From positions 5,704,001 through 5,768,000 of the forward strand of contig NZ_PYFT01000001.1 in NCBI RefSeq assembly GCF_003023845.1: DNA of 64,000 bases, read 5' to 3'. The position numbers and the translations under genes were made by a program. Of this stretch, positions 35,512 to 43,952 are shown piece after piece. The DNA comes from Adhaeribacter arboris (GTDB taxonomy: Bacteria; Bacteroidota; Bacteroidia; Cytophagales; Hymenobacteraceae). The notes beneath the pieces are model-generated. The model searched no databases. It saw only the letters and a list, made by a program, of their open reading frames with translations, and was not told the origin of the DNA. The stretch's first letter is position 1; each line of letters opens with the position of its first letter.

Positions 35512-37935
35512 ATGCACAGCGATATCGAGCAACAACTAAAGCATAACGATTGCGGCATTAGTGCAGTTAAAATTATTTATAACCTGCACAACATTCATAT
35601 TAATCGAAATTACTTAGAAGAAAATATATACGTTACCGAAAATGGGTCCAGCCTGCACGATATAAAAGATTTTTTTGACAAACAGCATTTTCAGGCGGAA
35701 TTTAACTTGCTGGATTTAAATAGCTTAAAGTTCAACAGTGATAAATTAAAAACTTTAGTTCCCTGCATTTTACCGGTTAAAAATACCCAGGGGTTGCATT
35801 ATGTGGTTATAAAAGGCTTCCGGAAAAATAAGCTGCAGATTCTGGACCCGGGCATCGGGCAATCTTACCTCTGGACTCTATCGGAGTTAATGAACAACGC
35901 TTATACCGCTACTGCTAATTACGATTATGTCAGCAACAGCAAAGTACTGCAGCAAATTATCCGGGAAGAACTTACGGCTTATCAAATTAATCCGGAAGAA
36001 GTAGAAGTTCAGAACGAGGGAGATGTTATCAATAAACTTACTTATTTTTCTTATTTAAAAGAAAACTTTGGTTTTGCGGATAGTACCGCCGAGAAAAATT
36101 TTTTAATTGATTTGCTCTTTAATCAGGAGCTGAGTGTATTGCCCAAGCAATTCCGGACTTTAAAATTACGGGAAGCGGTTTTGCGTATTACGGCCCCGGT
36201 GGTACTAACCGTTAAAAAAACCGAAGAAGTACAGTTGCCAAGCGCTAATACTGCAGCTCAGGAAAAGCCCATTAACCCTTACCGCCGGTTATTTAAGGAA
36301 CTAAAACCTTACCATAAACTTTGGGGCATTTACATTGCTACGGCCATATTTGCGGCCATGCTGGGGCAGCTTACCATTTTCAGCAGCCAGATCCTAATTG
36401 ATTACGTTCTGCCTGACTATAATATGAGTTTGATGATTTTATTTGCTCTAGGTTTAGGCCTCTTTAAAGTATTTAATCTGGTGTTGTCGCTCTATAAAAG
36501 CTTTATTTCTATTCACCTGGCCAATATTCTGGATAATTTTTTCCTAACCTCTTTTATCGAAAAACTTAATACATATTCCATCCGGTACATTCATACGTTT
36601 AGTCGCGGTGATTTAACCGAACGCATCCAGGACAGCCTGAAGCTTAAGACTTTTTTTATGCGGTTTTTTACCGGCATCCTCATCGATTCCTTTATTACGG
36701 TGTATTCCCTTATTGTATTATTTATTCTCGATTTTAAGATTACGTTTATTGTTGTAGGTATTTTAGTAATTTTTATTGTTTGGTTTTTTCTGATTACGCC
36801 CTACATCCGCGAGAACGAGAACCGCCGGTTCCTGGAAAAATCAAATTTGTTTTCTTCTCTTTTTGAAAATTTCGATGGCCTGCAGGTTATCAAATCTTTC
36901 AGGTTAGAAGGTTTATTTATGCAGCGCTTAGGACCCCGGATAAAAAATATATTGGCTATACAGCGTCGGGTAAAATACGTGAGTTTAGTTAATTCTGGTG
37001 TTATTAATTTTATCATGATTATTGCCAGTATTCTTATTCTGGTGTTTCTTTCTCAGAATGCCATTACTTCCCGTTCTATTTCTATGGGGCAAGTCATTAC
37101 CTTTATTGCTTTCTCCTCCCAGGTATTTTCTTCGGTAAGCAGTTTGTTGGATCAGAACTTAGACATTCAGGAAAACCAGATTATTTTATCCCGTTATTTC
37201 GATTTTGGCAGCAAAGAGGCTCAGGCCGCGGCCGCTACCCGGCATAGTAAAATCAGAAGCGTAGAAATTCAAACGGTTACTTTCCGGAATGTAGGTTTCT
37301 ATTATATTCCGCAACGCCCGGTTTTTTCAAACTTAAATATTGTTATAAATAAAGGAGAAATTATTAAGCTTGAGGGAAGTAATGGCGCTGGCAAAAGCAC
37401 TTTCTGCAAATTATTATCGTTGCTGTACACCCCCGACGAAGGAGAAATCCTGATAAATAACGAAAAATATTCGTTTTATAATCCAAGCTCTTTACGCAAA
37501 AAAATACTACTGGTCAGCAACGAAGATATTGTATTCAATGATACGCTGGGCTATAATATGGCTTTTTCGTATTCGGCCAGTACCTCCAAAATTTTAGACT
37601 TAGCGAAAGGAATAGGATTATACGATTTTATAGCCGAAAAAGCCGAAGGTCTTGATTTTGTGATCAATGAACAAGGTCGCAACTTATCTACGGGCCAGCG
37701 AAAAAAGATACTGATGATGCGGGCCTTTTTATCTGAAGCAGAGCTCATTATTTTAGATGAAACCTTATCCGGAATTGATGTGGAATCCAAAGAAAAAATA
37801 GAAAACTACATTAATAGCCAGACGAACCGTTCCTTCATCATTATATCGCACGAGCCGCTTTATCATATACGATTTACAAATACTTTAATCATGCAAAATG
37901 GAAGCATTGAGCAACTACAATATCAAGGAGTATAA
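35512..37935 (+). CDS. C39-peptidase ABC exporter (PCAT) for the precursor peptide
   Basis: 807 residues. The N-terminal C39 peptidase has an intact active site: Q8, C14 (KHNDCGIS), H96 (GLHYVVI) and D112 (DPGIG). An unassigned insert of ~110 residues (~140-250) separates it from the membrane domain (~265-560, six helices). The ATPase has Walker A GSNGAGKST, signature LSTGQRKK, Walker B LIILDET and H-loop IIISHEP. PCATs cut leaders after a double-glycine-type site and export the core, matching the AG site of the small upstream gene. The insert is longer than in typical PCATs. The adaptor gene overlaps its 3' end by 38 bp. Confidence 0.93.
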   Translation: MHSDIEQQLKHNDCGISAVKIIYNLHNIHINRNYLEENIYVTENGSSLHDIKDFFDKQHFQAEFNLLDLNSLKFNSDKLKTLVPCILPVKNTQGLHYVVIKGFRKNKLQILDPGIGQSYLWTLSELMNNAYTATANYDYVSNSKVLQQIIREELTAYQINPEEVEVQNEGDVINKLTYFSYLKENFGFADSTAEKNFLIDLLFNQELSVLPKQFRTLKLREAVLRITAPVVLTVKKTEEVQLPSANTAAQEKPINPYRRLFKELKPYHKLWGIYIATAIFAAMLGQLTIFSSQILIDYVLPDYNMSLMILFALGLGLFKVFNLVLSLYKSFISIHLANILDNFFLTSFIEKLNTYSIRYIHTFSRGDLTERIQDSLKLKTFFMRFFTGILIDSFITVYSLIVLFILDFKITFIVVGILVIFIVWFFLITPYIRENENRRFLEKSNLFSSLFENFDGLQVIKSFRLEGLFMQRLGPRIKNILAIQRRVKYVSLVNSGVINFIMIIASILILVFLSQNAITSRSISMGQVITFIAFSSQVFSSVSSLLDQNLDIQENQIILSRYFDFGSKEAQAAAATRHSKIRSVEIQTVTFRNVGFYYIPQRPVFSNLNIVINKGEIIKLEGSNGAGKSTFCKLLSLLYTPDEGEILINNEKYSFYNPSSLRKKILLVSNEDIVFNDTLGYNMAFSYSASTSKILDLAKGIGLYDFIAEKAEGLDFVINEQGRNLSTGQRKKILMMRAFLSEAELIILDETLSGIDVESKEKIENYINSQTNRSFIIISHEPLYHIRFTNTLIMQNGSIEQLQYQGV

Positions 37936-39118
37936 TTTTACCATTTGGTTTTTCCGGTTGCTGATGGCCATAGCGGCTACGCTTATTCTGCTGGTTTTTG
38001 CTTTGCAGATAAACGATGCCGTAGCTATAAGAGAAGGCGAAATAATTGCCACCAATCCGCAATCGGATTACAAAGCGCCATTTGAAGCGCAAATTGTAAA
38101 AATTAATGTGAAGGAAGGGCAGCCGGTTAAAGCAGGCGATACGCTGCTCATAATGCAAAACCTGGATTTTCTGGAGCAACAGGCTAAAACCAGCACCGAA
38201 ATGGAATACCTGCAAAAGAAAATTGAATCTACCTCGGTCCTCCTGGATGCGGTGCAAAAAAAGCAAGCGGCCAATGAGCAAACCAGAGCCATCAGTGCTA
38301 AAAAATACCGATTAGATATTAGCCGGCTTACCGCTGAACTGAAAACCTTGGAGGAGCAACACGGCTTACAGAAAGAACGCTTGGCTTCGGCGCAAGAAAA
38401 ATACCTAGGCGATGCGGTATTGTTTAAAAAAGATATGCTCAGTAAGTATGAATATAATTCTACGAAAGATGCTTTCCTGGCTTTAAAAGAAAATTTAACC
38501 AACCTGAAAAGTGAACGAAACAAGTTGCTGGCGGAAAAAAGTTTGGCTTACAACAACTTTACAAATGAGCAAAACAACCTTTTGTTGAATAAACTGCAAC
38601 TAGACGAAAATACCCAGGAACTACTGCAAACCAAAAACGATTTGGAAGGCCAACTGCTGCAAGCTAAAGAAACGCTGCATAAAGTAGATACCGAGCTAAA
38701 AAAGCAGTACGTAGTTGCCACCAACGCCGGCATTGTTAATTATTTATTTAGTACGAAGCTAGCCAGTAATTTAATTTCCCGAGGCGATTTACTCGTGAGC
38801 ATTGCTCCTACTACTATTTCGTATTACGCCAAAGTTATTGTGCCCGAAAGAGATATGCCTTACGTGAAAGCGGGCCAGGAAGCGCGCCTGAAACTGGATG
38901 CTTATTACCATTTAGAGTACGGTATGATCCGGGGCAAAGTCCTTTATTTAGCCGAAAGAAAAGAAAGTGAAAAGTTTTATGCCTTAGTGCAATTGCTGCA
39001 AACCAATCGGTACAAGTTAAAGTCCGGTTATACTATTCACGGCGAAATAGTAGTGCAGCGGCTACCTTTGTATAAGTTTTTCATCAAAAAAATATTTAAA
39101 CGATTCGATAAGGTATGA
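37898..39118 (+). CDS. HlyD-type periplasmic adaptor (membrane fusion protein)
   Basis: 406 residues with one N-terminal membrane helix (~18-40), a lipoyl-like half (APFEAQIVKINVKEGQPVKAGD), a long coiled coil (~85-270, rich in Leu, Lys, Glu, Gln) and a second lipoyl and beta-barrel part (YVVATNAGIVNYLF; YYAKVIVPERDMPYVKAGQE). It would bridge the inner-membrane ABC exporter to the outer-membrane channel. The start overlaps the exporter gene by 38 bp; a later Met at codon 23 is possible but would cut into the membrane helix. Its stop overlaps the next start (ATGA). Confidence 0.9.
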   Translation: MEALSNYNIKEYNFTIWFFRLLMAIAATLILLVFALQINDAVAIREGEIIATNPQSDYKAPFEAQIVKINVKEGQPVKAGDTLLIMQNLDFLEQQAKTSTEMEYLQKKIESTSVLLDAVQKKQAANEQTRAISAKKYRLDISRLTAELKTLEEQHGLQKERLASAQEKYLGDAVLFKKDMLSKYEYNSTKDAFLALKENLTNLKSERNKLLAEKSLAYNNFTNEQNNLLLNKLQLDENTQELLQTKNDLEGQLLQAKETLHKVDTELKKQYVVATNAGIVNYLFSTKLASNLISRGDLLVSIAPTTISYYAKVIVPERDMPYVKAGQEARLKLDAYYHLEYGMIRGKVLYLAERKESEKFYALVQLLQTNRYKLKSGYTIHGEIVVQRLPLYKFFIKKIFKRFDKV

Positions 39119-40440
39119 GGCGCTTTTTGGTTTTTCTGCCGTTTATGCTTTTCATTCCTTTGTTCTCTTTTGGGCAAAAGCAATATACCCTGGATGATTG
39201 CTACCGCATAGCTTTAGAGAACAATACTACCATTAAACGTGCCCAGAACGATATTAATACAAATGCTCTGGACCGGAAAACAGCCCAATACAGTATATTG
39301 CCATCTTTGGCTTATTCGGTAAACCATGATTTTTCTTATGGTAAAAATATCGACCCCGTCACCAATGTTTTTGTTCGCGATCGGTTTAGCGGTGGTTCTA
39401 CCGGGTTGAGTCTTAATCTTGAATTATTTTCGGGATTTAGGAGATTAAATACCATTAAACAAAGTGCCTATAGCTTGCAGGCTGCTAATTATGCCAAAAA
39501 AAGAATCGAGCTTGAATTGCTTTCTAACATTACCCAAAGTTATTCCCGGCTTTTACTGGATAAAGAACAGGCTGCCATTGGCCGGAACAATATGCAAACA
39601 ACTACTAAAACCCTGGTTATTATTAAAGAAAAAATTAAAACCGGCCGACTTACCAAGTACGAACATTATACTTTTAATGCCCGGCTCAACAGCGAAAAGG
39701 CTGATTTAATTACTGTACAAAACGATTCGTTAGCTGCTTTGCAAGAGTTAAAACAATTTCTAAATTTTTCCTACAAAGATGAGTTAATTATTGCTTCTAT
39801 TGATACCACTTTGCTAAAAGATATTTTTAACACGCCTATTAATGCTACAGAATTTATAGAAACGATTTTAAAAACCCATCCTGCCATAAAGGAGGCTCAA
39901 ATGAACGAACAGGTAGCTCGACTAGGGGTAAAGGTGGCAAAAAGCAGTTTGTTACCTTCTCTTTCGGCTGGAGCAGGTATTGCTTCGAATTATAACAGCA
40001 ATGAGACAATAACGGATGGTAGCACCATGCCCTTAAATAAGCAGTTGAATAATAACTTGGGTCAGAATATAGGTATTAACCTGGATGTTCCCCTTTTTTC
40101 TAAAAAGGAGTTTGTTAACAGCGTAAAAAAAGAAAAGATAAACGTTTCGAATGCGCAACTGGCTACTAAAGAAGCGGAGAACACGGTGATTAGTAACACC
40201 TTGCAGCTAATAAATGAATTTAATTCGGCTAAGCAAAAATATAAGGCTACGCTGGCGGCCTGGCAACAAAACAATTTGTCGTATAATCTTTACGCCGAAA
40301 AATATAAACTAGGCCAAATCAGTTCGGTGGAGCTATTAACGGCTCGCGATATTTTGAATGCTTCTGCCGCTACTTACCTGCAATCTAAACTCGAATTGTT
40401 TTTTCGGTATCAGCTTTTACTGCTGTTAAAAACTTATTAA
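39115..40440 (+). CDS. TolC-family outer-membrane efflux channel
   Basis: 441 residues. A signal peptide (ending LFSFGQ) is followed by two outer-membrane-efflux repeats, each with long alpha-helical hairpins (YTLDDCYRIALENNTTIKRA near the start is the classic opening). It starts 4 bp before the end of the adaptor gene, so the two are translationally coupled. It completes a three-part type I-like secretion machine for the peptide encoded at 33978-34169 and is the last gene of the operon. No strong terminator was found in the 56 bp before the convergent methyltransferase gene. Confidence 0.9.
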   Translation: MRRFLVFLPFMLFIPLFSFGQKQYTLDDCYRIALENNTTIKRAQNDINTNALDRKTAQYSILPSLAYSVNHDFSYGKNIDPVTNVFVRDRFSGGSTGLSLNLELFSGFRRLNTIKQSAYSLQAANYAKKRIELELLSNITQSYSRLLLDKEQAAIGRNNMQTTTKTLVIIKEKIKTGRLTKYEHYTFNARLNSEKADLITVQNDSLAALQELKQFLNFSYKDELIIASIDTTLLKDIFNTPINATEFIETILKTHPAIKEAQMNEQVARLGVKVAKSSLLPSLSAGAGIASNYNSNETITDGSTMPLNKQLNNNLGQNIGINLDVPLFSKKEFVNSVKKEKINVSNAQLATKEAENTVISNTLQLINEFNSAKQKYKATLAAWQQNNLSYNLYAEKYKLGQISSVELLTARDILNASAATYLQSKLELFFRYQLLLLLKTY

Positions 40441-40496
40441 CACGTAACAACAAAGAACCGGTAAAAAGCTAAGTAAATGGACGTTTTGTAGAAATA

Positions 40497-41156
40497 TTAA
40501 ATATCCTTAAAGGAAAAGTGGTATACCTGCGACCGGATAAAGCCACTATAAAAGTATTTAGTGTACATTAGCTGCCCGGGTAATCTTTGAAATAAATTAT
40601 CAAGATGGGGTAGAGTATGCGTTTGCAGATTACAAAGTTTTCCAAAAAAAGTATACATAGCTTGGGTCAAATTATGTTGCCACCATTGTTCTTTTCTACT
40701 CCGTGTTTGATCAATAAAGAAATCGGCGACTAGCCAATAGCTATTTGGTTTTAAATGTTGGTACAGTCGCTGCATCATAGGAATAAGCAAATTTTCGGGG
40801 TACAAGTCCAGCACGAAGGGCGTAAAAATAACATTAAACTTTTCATCCGCCCTTAAATCGGCTTCGGTACCCTGCCGGAAGGTTACTTGTAATTGATTAG
40901 CGGGTAAGCCGGCGCATGTTTTTCTGGCTCGGGTTAACATGCGAGAGGAGAGTTCCAGGTAAGTAATTTGTAAAGGTATTTGTAATGTAACTATATCTGG
41001 CAGCAACCAACCCGTGCCGCCACCCACCAGCAGAACAGAAGCATCAGCCGGAACAAAAGATAAAAGCGCCACCTGCGATTGGCGGATAGCGCTGCCAAAA
41101 ACTAATCGGGCTAAAGGATCATAAAACCAACTAACCCGGTCGAAGGAGGCGTTCAT
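40497..41156 (-). CDS. Class I SAM-dependent methyltransferase
   Basis: 219 residues. SAM-binding motif I is LLVGGGTGWLLPDIV (~residues 40-54), with ITYLELSSRML as the acidic motif II loop and NVIFTPFVLDLYPE as motif IV. Resembles UbiE-like small-molecule methyltransferases (opens FDRVSWFYDPLARLVFG). It faces the RiPP operon convergently, so a link to peptide maturation is not supported by arrangement. Substrate unknown. Confidence 0.85.
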   Translation of the reverse strand: MNASFDRVSWFYDPLARLVFGSAIRQSQVALLSFVPADASVLLVGGGTGWLLPDIVTLQIPLQITYLELSSRMLTRARKTCAGLPANQLQVTFRQGTEADLRADEKFNVIFTPFVLDLYPENLLIPMMQRLYQHLKPNSYWLVADFFIDQTRSRKEQWWQHNLTQAMYTFFGKLCNLQTHTLPHLDNLFQRLPGQLMYTKYFYSGFIRSQVYHFSFKDI

Positions 41157-41283
41157 ACGCAGTTTTGGAAAGTTTGTTGCAAATTCCTAAAATATTTTTG
41201 AATAAATACTTGTAAATGATAGCTAATCTTAGGTATTTGATTTCGTTTATTTATAAACTACAATTAAATAAGAGAATCGTATT

Positions 41284-42171
41284 ATGATAAAAAAGATACT
41301 CAAATGGATGGGTATAGGTTTAGGATGCTTAGTTTTAATCTTAATAGTAGCTTACGCGGTTATTTATTTTAAAACCGAAAGCCGGATTAATAAAACTTAT
41401 ACGATAAATGTTCAAAAAATTGCTGTAACGCAAAGTGCCGAAGCTTTAACGCAAGGAGAACATTTAGTGCAAATTAAAGGTTGCCGGGAATGTCACGGGG
41501 AGGATTTAGGCGGCAAAATATTTATTGATGATCCGCAGCTTGGCCGGTTAGTGGGGGCCAATCTGACGCAAGGACGAGGCGGTATAATGCGCGAATACAC
41601 CAAAGCAGATTTAACCCGGGCCTTGAAACACGGCGTTCGCAAAGATGGCAAATCAGCCCTCCTGATGCCTTCGGATGAATATAATTCGCTTTCCGTGGAA
41701 GATATGGGCGCCTTAATGTCTTACATTAAAAGTTTACGGCCCGTAGACCGGGAGTTACCCGAAAATGAAATCAGGCCATTACTGCGGGTATTAACTTTTT
41801 TAAATAAATTTCCGCTGCTACCCGCCGAAAGAATTGATCATACCAAACAAAGTGTACAAACCGTTAAATCCGAGATATCGGCTAATTACGGTCAGTACGT
41901 GGCAACAGGTTGCGTGGGCTGTCATCGGCCAAACTATAAGGGTGGGGAGCCATTAGCCCCTGGTTTTCCGCCCGTGCCCAATATTACTAAATCGGGTAAT
42001 TTAGGTAAATGGACGGAAGATCAATTTATTCATACCTTACGCACCGGCATAACTCCCGAAGGTAAAAAAATGGATCCGAAAGACATGCCCTGGACCATGA
42101 CCAAAGAATTTACCGATAACGAAATTAAATCCGTTTACTTGTTCCTGAAAAGCTTGCCGGAAGAAAGTTAA
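41284..42171 (+). CDS. Membrane-anchored diheme cytochrome c
   Basis: 295 residues. One N-terminal membrane helix (~10-29) anchors two cytochrome c domains in the periplasm. The heme-binding motifs are GCRECH (C67, C70, H71) and GCVGCH (C210, C213, H214); LMPSDEYNSL offers a likely Met ligand for the first heme. Similar to the electron-transfer cytochromes of Bacteroidota respiratory or dehydrogenase chains. No partner dehydrogenase is adjacent. Single gene with a strong terminator. Confidence 0.92.
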   Translation: MIKKILKWMGIGLGCLVLILIVAYAVIYFKTESRINKTYTINVQKIAVTQSAEALTQGEHLVQIKGCRECHGEDLGGKIFIDDPQLGRLVGANLTQGRGGIMREYTKADLTRALKHGVRKDGKSALLMPSDEYNSLSVEDMGALMSYIKSLRPVDRELPENEIRPLLRVLTFLNKFPLLPAERIDHTKQSVQTVKSEISANYGQYVATGCVGCHRPNYKGGEPLAPGFPPVPNITKSGNLGKWTEDQFIHTLRTGITPEGKKMDPKDMPWTMTKEFTDNEIKSVYLFLKSLPEES

Positions 42172-42186
42172 AATGGAAATAATTTT

Positions 42187-42235
42187 TTAGATAAGAAAAG
42201 TCTGCTAAGCAAATAGCAGGCTTTTCTTATCTAAA
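42187..42235 (+). terminator. Terminator after the cytochrome gene
   Basis: ~21 bp stem (42187-42207 with 42214-42235, one mismatch) with a 6 nt loop. Confidence 0.85.
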
Positions 42236-42351
42236 CAGGGATAAACCAAATATATTTTGCTCTTACTACTTGGTAATTACTCTCGAATTTAGCTGGTGCG
42301 GATTATTGCAGGTGGGTACCGTAGCGCGGATGGTGCTTAAAAATAAATGGC

Positions 42352-42846
42352 TTATTCCCGTTCAAAATGACGGTCCACGGTAGTTTCAATTTTCTGAAAG
42401 ATAAAGTCAGCCGCTTGCTTCCGGATGTCGCCGTTTTCTTTAGAGAATTCCTGGCGAAATTCTTCTACTTTGTTTTTACAGTAAATAGAGAAAAATACCG
42501 TTCCTATGGGCTTTTCGCTCGTTTCGGAAGCGCCTTGGCCGCTTAAACCAGTAACGGCCACGCACATTTCGGCTTTTAATAATTTAAATAAACCTAACAC
42601 CATTTCGTTGGTTACTTGCTGCGATTCGGCAGTGTAGAGTTTTAAGGTTTGCTTTTTTACGCCTAATACTTTTTGTTTTACTTCTTCGGCATAGGTAACA
42701 ATACTGCCCAGTAACACATCGCTTGCTCCTTTGGCCTTCACAAATTCGGAAATTAAGAGGCCGCCCGTTACACTTTCGGCAAAAGCAAGGGTTAGCTTTT
42801 TATCGCGTAGTTTGGTAACTATCCGGGTTAAGTCTGTTGCGTTCAT
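42352..42846 (-). CDS. pncC: Nicotinamide-nucleotide amidohydrolase (CinA C-terminal type)
   Basis: 164 residues, the stand-alone CinA/PncC domain. Conserved ESVTGGLL near the N-terminus, GSIVTYAEEVKQKVLGV and AVTGLSGQGASETSEKPIGTV are present. The enzyme deamidates NMN to NaMN in pyridine-nucleotide recycling, in the cytoplasm. Note GLSGQGA in place of the more usual GIAGPGG, a small departure near the active site. The ThpR gene lies 49 bp upstream on the same strand, so they may be co-transcribed. Confidence 0.9.
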   Translation of the reverse strand: MNATDLTRIVTKLRDKKLTLAFAESVTGGLLISEFVKAKGASDVLLGSIVTYAEEVKQKVLGVKKQTLKLYTAESQQVTNEMVLGLFKLLKAEMCVAVTGLSGQGASETSEKPIGTVFFSIYCKNKVEEFRQEFSKENGDIRKQAADFIFQKIETTVDRHFERE

Positions 42847-42895
42847 GTGTTTATTGGTTTTGTAGCTCCCTATACTGTTATTTAGTCTGCTAGGT

Positions 42896-43459
42896 TTACG
42901 TCTTTTCCGTTCCGGTTAATGGGTACAAAACTAAAGTCCGGTAAATGGGGTGTGGGCTTTTTAACTCGGATTGCCAAAGGCCAATAGAAGATACCGGCAA
43001 AATAATTTGTTGCGAAGGCTCAGAAACTACAGGAAACGAAGATGGCTTGGTTTTATCTTTCTGGAAGCGAGCCAAAGTAATATGCGGAATATAGTCGGCT
43101 TGGTTCGAAGCAGAAATACCCAATTGAGTTGTAATAGCGGTATATAAATGAGTAAATAACGGATGAGCCGCAAACCGGGCCCAGATAAGCCGGGGAGATT
43201 TGGGTTTAGGTCCGGGTTCAAGCTGTTCCAGTTGCAAAGTAAAAGGAGCAGTAGTACTGGCCACTTGTTGTAAGGCGTTAGTAATGTTGGCTATTTGACG
43301 GTTGGGTACTTCCCCTAAAAAATGCACGGTAAGATGCAAATTAGCGTCCGGAACAAATCGAATAGCTTCATGCGCAAATGCTGGTTGCTGCTCCCGAAAA
43401 AACGCTTGCAGATCGTCTAGTATAGGTATGGCAACAAATAATCGCTTGGTATCCGTCAT
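42896..43459 (-). CDS. thpR: RNA 2',3'-cyclic phosphodiesterase (LigT/ThpR)
   Basis: 187 residues with the two HxTx catalytic motifs of the 2H phosphoesterase family: HLTVHFLGE (~residues 42-50) and HITLARF (~126-132). Opens with RLFVAIPI, the usual first strand. Opens 2',3'-cyclic phosphates on RNA ends. Probably one transcript with pncC downstream. Confidence 0.9.
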   Translation of the reverse strand: MTDTKRLFVAIPILDDLQAFFREQQPAFAHEAIRFVPDANLHLTVHFLGEVPNRQIANITNALQQVASTTAPFTLQLEQLEPGPKPKSPRLIWARFAAHPLFTHLYTAITTQLGISASNQADYIPHITLARFQKDKTKPSSFPVVSEPSQQIILPVSSIGLWQSELKSPHPIYRTLVLYPLTGTEKT

Positions 43460-43695
43460 AAAATAGGCAGATAAAGTTGCAAATAATACTTATGGCTAGC
43501 AAAGAACTAGGCAGTTTCACTTTTAAGCAGATTATTCACAATACGGGATTATATAAAAAGCAGATACGAATAGAAGAATCTTCATTTTACTTATTTATGG
43601 CCGGGTTGGAGAGAAAGAGTTGTATTCCGGGGAGAGAAAATAAATTATTTATAGTAAAGCCGGCAAGAACTAAATTCTTAAAAAATATAAGTGGC

Positions 43696-43730
43696 TTTGA
43701 TTCGAAAGTAGAATATTTATTTTACATTTG
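43696..43730 (+). promoter_or_regulatory. Bacteroidota-type promoter of tRNA-Leu
   Basis: TTTG at 43696-43699 and TACATTTG at 43723-43730 match the -33 TTTG / -7 TAnnTTTG consensus with a 23 bp spacer. The tRNA begins 16 bp after the -7 box. Confidence 0.75.
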
Positions 43731-43745
43731 CCCTTCGAAAAAGGA

Positions 43746-43829
43746 GCGCACGTGGCGGAACTGGTAGACGTGCAGGTCTCAGAAGCCTGTGGGAGTTGTC
43801 CCGTGGGAGTTCGAGTCTCCCCGTGCGCA
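43746..43829 (+). tRNA. tRNA-Leu (anticodon CAG)
   Basis: 84 nt cloverleaf. Acceptor arms GCGCACG / CGTGCGC pair fully; the anticodon stem is CAGGT/GCCTG with loop CTCAGAA, giving anticodon CAG. A long class II variable arm and a T-arm GGGAG-TTCGAGT-CTCCC are present, with A as discriminator. No encoded CCA. Confidence 0.97.
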
Positions 43830-43836
43830 CGCATGC

Positions 43837-43865
43837 AAAAGCCGGCTATTTAGCCGGCTTTTTTG
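43837..43865 (+). terminator. Terminator of tRNA-Leu
   Basis: 12 bp stem AAAAGCCGGCTA / TAGCCGGCTTTT with a T run, 7 bp past the tRNA. Confidence 0.9.
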
Positions 43866-43952
43866 TTTCTATAAGTTTAAATAAATCAGAAAAAATAATT
43901 AATAGAGCCGGCTATTTTTAAAGTTCTTTATAAACTTCCCATTCGTATTTGG

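Noticed and set aside
40497-41156. Methyltransferase as a RiPP-modifying enzyme of the operon
   Set aside because: It is on the opposite strand, convergent to the operon, and resembles UbiE-like small-molecule enzymes.
43477-43767. 96-codon plus-strand frame
   Set aside because: It runs into tRNA-Leu and through its promoter, and the product has no recognisable features.
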